Source of the DNA: Thioalbus denitrificans
GTDB lineage: Bacteria > Pseudomonadota > Gammaproteobacteria > DSM-26407
DNA: 64,000 nt
Direction of reading: 5' to 3'
Assembly: GCF_003337735.1 (NCBI RefSeq)
Contig: NZ_QPJY01000008.1
Span: forward strand, 62,001-126,000
Below, piece after piece: positions 44,631-55,891 of this stretch. How positions within the stretch are numbered: position 1 is the stretch's first letter; every line of letters starts with the position of its first letter. The translations under genes were made by a program, and so were the position numbers. Below the pieces are notes generated by a model that saw nothing but the letters and a program-made list of their open reading frames with translations, did no database searches and was not told the origin of the DNA.

Positions 44631-45938
44631 TCAGCCCGAGACCTCGGGCAGGTACCGGGCGCGCCAGGCGGCCAGGAAGGCCAGCAGCGACAGGAGCAGC
44701 AGCAGGCCGACCGCCCCGATGCGATTGCCCGCCACGCCGATGGCGCCCGCCAGCAGCATGGCCACGCCGATGACGGTGTTGGAAACCGCCACCAGGGCGG
44801 CGCGGTTCTCCGCCGTGGCCATGTCCACCAGGTAGACCTTGCGCCCCAGCCGCACGCCGGAATGCAGCACGGTGAGCAGCAGGATGGCCGCCGCCCAGGG
44901 CCAGGGGGAGTCGATGCCCGGCAGCTCCAGCCAGCTGGCCGCCACCGTGACCAGGCCCAGCACCCCGGCGCCGCCGGCGGCCAGGGCCATCACCGTGCGG
45001 CTGGAGCGGTCCCCCATCCGGCCCCAGAACGGGGAGCTGATGCTGGCGCCCAGTCCGGCGGCCACCACCAGCCAGCCCAGCCCCTGCACCCCGCCGCCGG
45101 TGTGGGCCTGGGCGAGCAGGATGTAGTAGGGCGGCGCCAGCGCCACGCTGAGCAGGAGAATGCGGGTCCAGACGAAGCCGCGGAATCCCGCGTCCGTGCG
45201 CAGCAGGGCCAGGTGCTGCAGCGCCACTCCGAAGGCGTTGCCCCCGCCCTCCGTGGCGCCCGGCTCCTCGACGATGGCGGCGAAGGAGGCCAGCGCCAGC
45301 CCCCACAGCAGCGCCGCCCCCAGCAGCAGCGCCACGAACACGCCGCCGCCCGCCGCGGCAAGGTCGGTGGCCCCCAGCGCCAGGCCCACGAGCAGCACCG
45401 CCACCCCGCCCAGGCCCGCGCTGGTGCCCATCAGCGCACCGCGGCGGCTCTTGGAGACGGTCTTGCCGAGCACATCCTTGGCCGCCACCGAGCACAGTCC
45501 CCGCGCCAGGCTGAAGATCACCAGCAGCGCGAGCACCGCCCAGCCCGCCGCGGCCCCCTCGAGCGTCCCCGCCACGAACGCCATGCCCGCGAGCGCGAGG
45601 CCCGACAGGGCCCCGCCCAGCAGCCACACACCCCTGCGCCGGGGGCGGTGGCGCACCGCGGCGGCCACCGCCAGCTGCGGCAGCAGGACCCCGGCCTCGC
45701 GGATGGGCACCAGGAAGCCGGTCAGGGCCACGGGCGCCCCCAGCGCCCCCAGCATCCAGGGCAGCACCAGCTTGGCGGAAGTGATCTCGTCGGCCACCTT
45801 GTTGAGCAGGTTGGCCAGCAGGTAAGCGAAGAAGTTGCGCGGCTGGTGCCGGCAGGCCGCCTCCGGGATGTCCCGGCAGACCCGGGCGTCCTCGTCGCCG
45901 GTCACGTAGTCGTAGAGCCGATCCAGATCCGGTTTCAA
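44631..45938 (-). CDS. Major facilitator superfamily transporter
   Basis: 435 residues with about twelve hydrophobic segments and an MFS pattern (GLGASISSPFWGRMGDRSSR as the inter-domain loop motif). The start is a TTG at 45938 with GGAGGAGGGACG directly upstream; it overlaps the stop of the preceding gene (TTGA, 45935-45938). The first 50 residues are soluble, charged and contain two cysteines (ARVCRDIPEAACRH), which is atypical for MFS proteins. Substrate unknown. The operon partner is the Gate-domain protein. Confidence 0.85.
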   Translation of the reverse strand: MKPDLDRLYDYVTGDEDARVCRDIPEAACRHQPRNFFAYLLANLLNKVADEITSAKLVLPWMLGALGAPVALTGFLVPIREAGVLLPQLAVAAAVRHRPRRRGVWLLGGALSGLALAGMAFVAGTLEGAAAGWAVLALLVIFSLARGLCSVAAKDVLGKTVSKSRRGALMGTSAGLGGVAVLLVGLALGATDLAAAGGGVFVALLLGAALLWGLALASFAAIVEEPGATEGGGNAFGVALQHLALLRTDAGFRGFVWTRILLLSVALAPPYYILLAQAHTGGGVQGLGWLVVAAGLGASISSPFWGRMGDRSSRTVMALAAGGAGVLGLVTVAASWLELPGIDSPWPWAAAILLLTVLHSGVRLGRKVYLVDMATAENRAALVAVSNTVIGVAMLLAGAIGVAGNRIGAVGLLLLLSLLAFLAAWRARYLPEVSG

Positions 45939-46930
45939 CGTCCCTCCTCCGCCGCCAGGGGGCGTCCCGCCGCCGGGTTGCGGACCAGGTGGCGGTCCAC
46001 GAAGCCCAGCGGCAGCCGGCCCACCAGCCGCACCAGCAGAAACACCGCCACCAGGGCGAAGGCGAGCCGGGCCCAGAGAATGCCCGACAGGTGCCCGCCC
46101 AACAGCAGCATCAGCAGGGTGTCCTCGATGAGACTGTGGCACAGCCCCAGCAGGCTCATGGCGTAGAGCACGTCGAAGCGGCTCACGTGCCCGGCGCGGC
46201 TCTCGGCGATGAGCAGCCCGCCGCCGTAGGAGATGCCCAGGGTCATGCCCACCAGGGTCAGGGTCATGGCCTGTTCGCCGATGCCGAGCAGCCGCAGCAG
46301 CGGCCGCAGCAGGCGGTTGACGAGACGGATGACGCCGATGCGCTCGAGCACCCGCAGGGTCAAGAGCAGCCCCACCACCACCACGAAGATGAGGGCGAGC
46401 CCCTGCAGCTCGCCGAGCGCCCAGGCCACCCAGCCCGCCGCCGCGGGTTCCGGCCGCCACGGCAGGACGGCGGGCGCCTGCAGCCAGCCGCCGCGGGTAT
46501 AGAGCAGGTTCATGACCATGCCGAACAGCAGCGCCCCGCCCACCCGCAGCAGGAGCATCGCCCGCAGCCGGGCGCCCGCCTGCTGCGCCACCCGCAGCTC
46601 CACCGGCAGGCTGTGGGCGATGAGCATCATCCCCGTGAGGACGGTCACCTGGGCCACGCTCAGCGGCGTGGTGTCGGCCAGGGCGGCGAACACCACGATG
46701 CCGCCGTAGAGATTGGTGGCCATGGCCGTGGCCCAGACCAGACCCATGCCGCCCGGCAGGCCCACCCAGGCCATCACCGGCTCCAGCAGCCGCGAGAGCA
46801 GGACCACGGCCCCCAGCTCCTCCAGCACCTTCACCGCCACGATCACCGGCACCATGATCCGGAACAGGGTCCAGCTGATGCGCACGGCATCGCGCAGGAG
46901 CCGATGGAGGAAGTCGGTCAGGGCGGACAT
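45935..46930 (-). CDS. Nucleoside-recognition (Gate) domain membrane protein
   Basis: 331 residues, start at 46930. Eight or so membrane segments with Gate-domain features: the segment LLEPVMAWVGLPGGMGLVWA and, in the second half, GISYGGGLLIAESRAGH and LGLCHSLIEDTLLM. Gate proteins include nucleoside transporters and SpmA/SpmB/YjiH-like proteins; the ligand is not defined. Coupled to the downstream MFS gene by a 4-base overlap. Confidence 0.82.
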   Translation of the reverse strand: MSALTDFLHRLLRDAVRISWTLFRIMVPVIVAVKVLEELGAVVLLSRLLEPVMAWVGLPGGMGLVWATAMATNLYGGIVVFAALADTTPLSVAQVTVLTGMMLIAHSLPVELRVAQQAGARLRAMLLLRVGGALLFGMVMNLLYTRGGWLQAPAVLPWRPEPAAAGWVAWALGELQGLALIFVVVVGLLLTLRVLERIGVIRLVNRLLRPLLRLLGIGEQAMTLTLVGMTLGISYGGGLLIAESRAGHVSRFDVLYAMSLLGLCHSLIEDTLLMLLLGGHLSGILWARLAFALVAVFLLVRLVGRLPLGFVDRHLVRNPAAGRPLAAEEGR

Positions 46931-47019
46931 GGGCGGGTTCGGATGCGGGGCTCGAGTTGTTATTATGACAGTCCTGATACCCGCCTGACACACAACCCGA
47001 GTCCGGACTCTCATCCCTC

Positions 47020-50663
<3,644 letters not shown>

Positions 50664-50667
<4 letters not shown>

Positions 50668-51239
50668 GCCGCGACACCGGGACGCTGCTCGAAGCCTACG
50701 CCGAGCGTTTCATCAGCGCCTGGCTGGCCCGCCACGGCAGCCTGCCCGAGGCGGAGCACGATCCCGACTGGCCCTCTCCCTGCGAGCAGGGGGAGCCCGA
50801 CTGGCACGGCTTCGTCTACTGGCGGCCGGTGGCCCAGTCCTCGGCACTGGACTGGAGCGGCCTGGAGACGGCCCTGGAAACCCCCGTCCACCCGGCGCTC
50901 AAGGCCTACTACGGCCGCTTCTGGTCCGGTCATCTCCCCGCCCGCCATGCCGAAGGGGGACTGGATCTCATCCAGCTCTGGAACCCCGCCGACTTCGAGC
51001 GCCTGGTGGAGAACCTGCTGGGACATGCCCTGGCCAGGCGCCGCGCCCGTCTCCCGCTGACCCTGTTCTTCGCCTGCACCGAGGACCCGGAACTGATCCT
51101 CAGCCTGCGCAACGACGACGGCAGCGTGGTGCTGGAGCGTCCCGCGCGCCCCTCCGGGCGCACCCTCGCCCCGGACCTGGCCACCTTCCTGGAGCAGCTG
51201 GAGCCGGACGTGGGCGCCGGGGATGCCGACCGGCACTGA
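50664..51239 (+). CDS. syd: SecY-interacting protein Syd
   Basis: 191 residues (E. coli 181). Start is a GTG at 50664 inside the preceding stop (GTGA) with GGAGGCGAACCC upstream. Syd-type sequence: [41 protein letters not shown], and [21 protein letters not shown]. Syd binds SecY and helps check assembly of the translocon. The domain is largely limited to Gammaproteobacteria, which supports the taxonomic placement. Confidence 0.93.
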
Positions 51240-51480
51240 ACCAATCCCGCCCGCACCGGTCAAATCGTTGATTTGAAAATGTGTAACGGTCCTGACCCCA
51301 GGCCGTTGCATGGTGATAGTATTGGCAGTGTTGCGGTCGGCGCCCGCTCGCCGGGCGCCGACCGGAACCTGCCAGCGCGACGGCCGCTACCCTGCGGCCG
51401 CCCGTGCGATAGGAGCACCACCGTTTCCACCCGGCCGACGCCACCGGCGCCCGGCCGCCATGCCAGACGCCTGCCAGCCT

Positions 51481-53625
51481 ATGCGGTACATGACCAACTT
51501 CATCTTCCGGGCGCTCCTGACCGCCCTGCTGCTGATCACCGCCACCCCGCCCCGGGCCTCGGTGGCGGCGGACGCCTATCTCGCTCCCACGCAGACCCAG
51601 CAGCAGGCGGCGGTCCTCATCACTCACCTGATGTCCAAGTACCACTACCGGCGAACACCGCTGGACGACCGGATCTCGGCGGCGATGCTGGATCGCTACC
51701 TGGAGAGCCTCGATCCCAACCGCAGCTACTTCCTGGCGGAGGACATCGCGGCGTTCGAGAAGTACCGCACCGAACTGGACGACAGCCTGCTGCGGGCCGA
51801 CCTCTATCCGGCCTACATCATGTTCGAAATCTTCCGTGAACGGCTCAGGCAGCGCGTGGACCAGGCCTGCGCGCTGCTGCAGGAGGAGTTCGACTTCGAT
51901 ATGGAGGAGAGCTACCGCTTCGACCGCAGCGACGCCCCGTGGGCCCGCGACCGCGCGGAGCTCGATGCCCTCTGGCGCCAGCGGGTGAAGAACGACTTCC
52001 TCGGCCTGCGCCTGGCCGGCAAGGCCGACGCGGAGATCCGTGAAACCCTGCGCAAGCGCTACCGCCGGCTCGAGACCCGTACCGCCCAGATCAACGCCGG
52101 GGACGTCTTCCAGCGCTTCATGAACGCCTATACCGCGGCGGTGGAGCCCCATACCAGCTATTTCTCACCGCGCACCTCGGAGAATTTCCGCATCAACATG
52201 AGCCTGTCCCTGGAGGGCATCGGCGCGGTGCTGCAGAACGAGAACGAATACACCCTGGTCCGTCGCATCGTCCCCGGCGGACCGGCGGACAAGTGCGGAC
52301 AGCTGCACCCGGGCGATCGCATCACCGGCGTGGGCCAGGGCGCCGCCGAGGAGATGGTGGACGTGGTGGGCTGGCGCCTGGACGACGTCGTGGACCTGAT
52401 CCGCGGCCCCAAGAACACCCAGGTGCGCCTGCAGGTGCTGCCCAAGGATACCGGCCCCGACGGCCCGGCCCGCACCATCGGCCTGGTCCGCAACCGCATC
52501 GTCCTGGAGGAGCAGGCGGCGCAGAAATCGGTCATCGAGGTCAACACCGGCGCGGAGGCCCTGAAAGTGGGTGTCATCGACCTGCCCGCCTTCTATCTCG
52601 ATTTCGAGGCCCGCGCCCGGGGCGACCAGGACTACCGCAGCACCAGCCGCGACGTGCGCCGACTGATCGGGGAGCTGCAGGCCGAAGGGGTGGACGGCAT
52701 CATCATGGACCTGCGCGGCAACGGCGGGGGATCGCTGGTGGAGGCCACCGAGCTCACCGGGCTGTTCATACCCGAGGGGCCGGTGGTCCAGGTCCGCGAC
52801 GCCGGCGGCCGGATCGAGGTGGAGAAGGATCCCGACCCCGGAGTGGCCTACTCGGGACCGCTGGCGGTACTGGTGGACGGCCACAGCGCCTCGGCCTCGG
52901 AGATCTTCGCCGGCGCCATCCAGGACTACCGGCGGGGGCTGGTCATCGGCGAGCCCACCTACGGCAAGGGCACGGTGCAGAGCATCATCGACCTGGATCG
53001 CATGATGGATCCTCCCGGCGAGGGACTCGGCCAGCTGAAGGTGACCGTGGCGCAGTTCTTCCGCGTCAGCGGCAGCAGCACCCAGCACCGGGGCGTCATG
53101 CCGGACATCCCCATGCCCGTCATCGCCGTGGACGATGACGAGCGGGAGAGCGGCAACGACAACGCCCTGCCCTGGGCGGAGGTCCGCCCGGTCCGCTACC
53201 ACGCCGAGACGATCGGTCCGCAGCTCACCGAGGCCGTGCGACTGCGCCACCAGTCGCGCGTGGAGTCCAGCGAGGCGTTCCGCCTGCTGGCCGAGGCCCG
53301 GGACCGGCAGCGTGAGCTGGAAGCCGTCAAGACCGTCACCCTGAACGAGAAACACCGGCGCGCGGAGCAGGAAGCCCGCAAGCAGGAGCGCCTGGCCCGT
53401 GAGAACCGCCTGCGCGCCGTCGTCGGCCTCCCGCCCCGGGACTCCGAGCCGGAGGAGTGGACCGAGGAGAACGCGGTGGTGGAGGAGGAGAAGAAGGAGG
53501 ATCCGCGCCTGGACGTGGTGCTGCAGGAATCCGCCCGGGTGCTCGCGGACCTGGTGGAACTGGCGCAGGTGCCGCCGTCCCGGGTGCGCACAGCCGGCAA
53601 CGGCAAGGACATCCTGCCCGACTGA
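51481..53625 (+). CDS. prc: C-terminal processing protease Prc/Tsp
   Basis: 714 residues (E. coli Prc 682). Signal peptide at the N-terminus (FIFRALLTALLLITATPPRA), a helical N-domain, a PDZ domain (about 235-330), and the S41 catalytic core. The Ser-Lys dyad is visible: Ser471 in DGHSASASEIFAG and Lys496 in TYGKGTVQ, the same 25-residue spacing as S452/K477 of E. coli. Prc trims FtsI, Lpp-related proteins and MepS-type hydrolases in the periplasm. Start at 51481 or 51490; neither has a strong ribosome-binding site. A small hairpin is upstream at 51260-51276. Confidence 0.95.
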   Translation: MRYMTNFIFRALLTALLLITATPPRASVAADAYLAPTQTQQQAAVLITHLMSKYHYRRTPLDDRISAAMLDRYLESLDPNRSYFLAEDIAAFEKYRTELDDSLLRADLYPAYIMFEIFRERLRQRVDQACALLQEEFDFDMEESYRFDRSDAPWARDRAELDALWRQRVKNDFLGLRLAGKADAEIRETLRKRYRRLETRTAQINAGDVFQRFMNAYTAAVEPHTSYFSPRTSENFRINMSLSLEGIGAVLQNENEYTLVRRIVPGGPADKCGQLHPGDRITGVGQGAAEEMVDVVGWRLDDVVDLIRGPKNTQVRLQVLPKDTGPDGPARTIGLVRNRIVLEEQAAQKSVIEVNTGAEALKVGVIDLPAFYLDFEARARGDQDYRSTSRDVRRLIGELQAEGVDGIIMDLRGNGGGSLVEATELTGLFIPEGPVVQVRDAGGRIEVEKDPDPGVAYSGPLAVLVDGHSASASEIFAGAIQDYRRGLVIGEPTYGKGTVQSIIDLDRMMDPPGEGLGQLKVTVAQFFRVSGSSTQHRGVMPDIPMPVIAVDDDERESGNDNALPWAEVRPVRYHAETIGPQLTEAVRLRHQSRVESSEAFRLLAEARDRQRELEAVKTVTLNEKHRRAEQEARKQERLARENRLRAVVGLPPRDSEPEEWTEENAVVEEEKKEDPRLDVVLQESARVLADLVELAQVPPSRVRTAGNGKDILPD

Positions 53626-53640
53626 CCGCGGGCGGACGTC

Positions 53641-53668
53641 CCCGGCGGCTGCCTGCGCAGCCGCCGGG
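53641..53668. terminator. Bidirectional stem-loop between prc and the HAD phosphatase gene
   Basis: CCCGGCGGCTGC (53641-53652) and its complement GCAGCCGCCGGG (53657-53668) form a perfect 12-bp stem with a 4-base loop. It lies 15 bases past the prc stop and three bases past the stop of the convergent gene. Confidence 0.65.
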
Positions 53669-53671
53669 CGC

Positions 53672-54532
53672 TCACTTCAGGCCGGCGTGCGCAACCGCCA
53701 GCCAGGCCCGCGTTTCCGGCAGGAAGTGGGCCAGCCCCTCCAGAACACCGGCGCTGTAGTTGCCGTTGAGTCCCAGAAAACCGCCCTCCGCGACATACAG
53801 ACGCGCCTCCAGCCCCTGCGCCGCCAGGCTCCCGCGCGCCTCCGCCACCACATCCGGGAAGGCGTTGCGCACCAGCACCGACTGTACCCCGCTGGTGACC
53901 ACCGGGAGATCGTTGCCGCTGTCCCCGGCAAAGACCAGCCGCCGTTCGGGAATACCGAGTCGCCGGTGCAGGAACCGCACCGCGTGCAGCTTGGTGGCCC
54001 CCGCCGGCAGCACGTCCACCAGTGCGGTGCGGCCCTCCTCGTCGATGCTCCAGATCAGGCTGGCGCGGATTCCGAGGGGTTCCAGTCGCTCGCGCATCTC
54101 CGCCAGGAGCAGGTCCCGATCCTCATCCTCCGGTGCGTAGTAGCTGAGCTTGAAGGTGTTCTGCTTCTCCGGCTCCTGCGGCGTCAGGGTCTCCAGTTCG
54201 GCCAGGCACTCCGCCAGCGCCTCCCGACCCAGGCCGCTCCAATCCGGCGCAATCTCCTCCGCCCAGGCCGCCGATGGCCGCCAGCTCTCTCCCTCCACGG
54301 TATAGAGGGTGGTTCCCACATCGCCGATGGCGAAATCGGGCGCCGGCAGGTCGTAGTCCCGGATCGCTTCCCGGAGCAGCCCCAGGTCGCGGCCGCTGAC
54401 ATAGGCGATGCGCACTTCCGGCCGCCGCGCCAGGGCCCGCAACAAAGGTCGGGCCAGGGGTGACTCGGGCTGGCTGCCGTTGGGAAGGAGGGTGCGATCC
54501 AGATCGCTGCACAACAGGAGAGGTTCGGACAT
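53672..54532 (-). CDS. HAD-superfamily phosphatase, sucrose-phosphatase-like
   Basis: 286 residues from the ATG at 54532. Motif I CSDLDRTLLPNG with Asp10/Asp12, VSGRDLGLLRE (motif II), a lysine in GATKLHAVRFL (motif III) and FAGDSGNDLPVV (motif IV), together the type IIB cap seen in sucrose-6-phosphate phosphatase and mannosyl-phosphoglycerate phosphatase. It may act in making a compatible solute, but no synthase gene lies beside it in this window. Divergent from the sigma-factor gene; the palindromic operator candidates at 54705 lie between. Confidence 0.85.
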   Translation of the reverse strand: MSEPLLLCSDLDRTLLPNGSQPESPLARPLLRALARRPEVRIAYVSGRDLGLLREAIRDYDLPAPDFAIGDVGTTLYTVEGESWRPSAAWAEEIAPDWSGLGREALAECLAELETLTPQEPEKQNTFKLSYYAPEDEDRDLLLAEMRERLEPLGIRASLIWSIDEEGRTALVDVLPAGATKLHAVRFLHRRLGIPERRLVFAGDSGNDLPVVTSGVQSVLVRNAFPDVVAEARGSLAAQGLEARLYVAEGGFLGLNGNYSAGVLEGLAHFLPETRAWLAVAHAGLK

Positions 54533-54704
54533 GGCGCGACTCCGCGTCAGGGTTGCCGGGCGGACTCCCGCCCTCGCGAGTGGAACCGTCTCCCCGTATC
54601 CGCGCCCATCCCGCGGGTACCCGGTCCGGCTACGTTCCGCGGAACCGGCGCGGGGACAGGGGGTGGTGACCGGTGCCCAGTGTAGCAATGACAGGACACG
54701 AAAT

Positions 54705-54756
54705 GTTTAACGCTTCGTTAAACCATAACCGGGCTCGGGTTTAACGAAGCGTTTCC
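54705..54756. promoter_or_regulatory. Palindromic operator pair in a divergent promoter region
   Basis: Perfect palindrome GTTTAACG-CTT-CGTTAAAC (54705-54723), and 34 bases further a related half-degenerate copy GTTTAACG-AAG-CGTTTCCG (54739 onward). The two also form one large inverted repeat, AACGCTTCGTTAAACC (54709-54724) against 54738-54753. They lie in the 331-base gap between the HAD gene and the ECF sigma gene (54533-54863). An AT-rich tract with ATATTG/CAATAT arms (54781-54797) follows. The rest of the gap shows nothing more. Confidence 0.65.
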
Positions 54757-54863
54757 GAAGCTCCGAAACAGGGCATTTTTTATATTGTATTTCAATATGT
54801 TATGTCATGGCATAGGCATTGCAGGTCTCAATCCAGACCCGCTGGAGAACCAAGGAGCCAACC

Positions 54864-55397
54864 ATGACCGCAGCCGCCCTGAACCTGCCCGACTGGAGCC
54901 GTACCGGTCCGCTGACGCAAAACCGGCAGTGCCTGTTCGAGGCGCTGGTCCAGGCCCACGCCCGCGACCTGCATCGCTACGCCCTGTGGCTCTGCCACTG
55001 CCCCGACACCGCCCAGGACCTGGTGCAGGATACCCTCCTGCGCGCCTGGCGCGCCCTGGACAACCTGCGCGACATCGACTCCGCCCGTCCCTGGCTGCTC
55101 ACCATCCTGCGCCGCGAAAACGCGCGCCGCTTCGAGCGGCCCTGCCTGGAAATCTCCGACCCGGACATCCAGGCCTCCGCTCCCAGCGTCGATTGCGATA
55201 CCCGCATCGAGGCGCTGGTGCTGCGCAATGCCCTCGCCCGTCTGGCGCCGGAGTACCGGGAGCCGCTGCTGATGCAGGTTCTGGAGGGTTTGAGCTATGC
55301 CGAGATCGCCACGCGGATGGAATTGAGCGAGGCGGCCGTGACCACCCGCCTGCACCGGGCCCGGCGCAAGCTGCTCGAACTGCTCGGTGAAGCCTGA
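54864..55397 (+). CDS. ECF-type RNA polymerase sigma factor
   Basis: 177 residues. Region 2 (about 20-85) reads FEALVQAHARDLHRYALWLC, DTAQDLVQDTLLRAWRALD; region 4 (about 120-172) reads RLAPEYREPLLMQVLEGLSYAEIA and SEAAVTTRLHRARRKL. These are the two domains of group IV (ECF) sigma factors. The ATG at 54864 has AAGGAG upstream. No anti-sigma factor gene is adjacent; instead a lone receiver gene follows after 35 bases. Its regulon is unknown. Confidence 0.92.
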   Translation: MTAAALNLPDWSRTGPLTQNRQCLFEALVQAHARDLHRYALWLCHCPDTAQDLVQDTLLRAWRALDNLRDIDSARPWLLTILRRENARRFERPCLEISDPDIQASAPSVDCDTRIEALVLRNALARLAPEYREPLLMQVLEGLSYAEIATRMELSEAAVTTRLHRARRKLLELLGEA

Positions 55398-55432
55398 GCA
55401 CCGGCGACGACATCCCCCGGAGGCGCACTCCC

Positions 55433-55849
55433 ATGACCCGCAATCTCCTCATCGTCGAAGACAACCCCGCCCTGGGCGTGATGCTCGGCTGGCAGCTGGA
55501 GGCCCAGGGATGGATCGTCCGCATCGCCCACGACTGCCGCGAGGCACTGGCGGCCATGCAGCGCGGACCCTATCGCCTGGTGCTGTTCGACTACCATCTG
55601 CCCGACGGCAACGGTCTGGACCTGTTCCGGCGCCTGCGCGGGCTGCAGCCCGGGCTCGAGGGTGTGCTGATGACCGGCGACCGCAGTGTGGAGCCGGCCG
55701 TGGAGACCATGGACGCCGGCGTGCGGGGAGTCCTGCGCAAGCCGGTGTGGACCGCGCAACTCGCCGCGTTGATGACCCGCATCCTGGATGGCCGCTACAC
55801 GCCGGACAACCCCGGCCGGACCAGCCCGGCGGGCCGGGCTTCCGGATGA
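55433..55849 (+). CDS. Single-domain response regulator (receiver only)
   Basis: 138 residues with a complete CheY-like receiver: acidic Glu9/Asp10, phosphoacceptor Asp53 in LFDYHLPDGNG, Thr81 in LMTGDRS, Lys103 in VLRKPVW. The last 20 residues are a Pro/Gly-rich tail, not an output domain. So it can be phosphorylated but must act through another protein. The gene is 35 bases behind the ECF sigma gene; no histidine kinase is nearby. It could regulate the sigma factor by partner switching, as PhyR does in alphaproteobacteria, although PhyR has an added sigma-like domain. Confidence 0.9.
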   Translation: MTRNLLIVEDNPALGVMLGWQLEAQGWIVRIAHDCREALAAMQRGPYRLVLFDYHLPDGNGLDLFRRLRGLQPGLEGVLMTGDRSVEPAVETMDAGVRGVLRKPVWTAQLAALMTRILDGRYTPDNPGRTSPAGRASG

Positions 55850-55891
55850 AGGTTGCGGTATAACTAACCGCACGGCCCGTTGGAGCGACAC

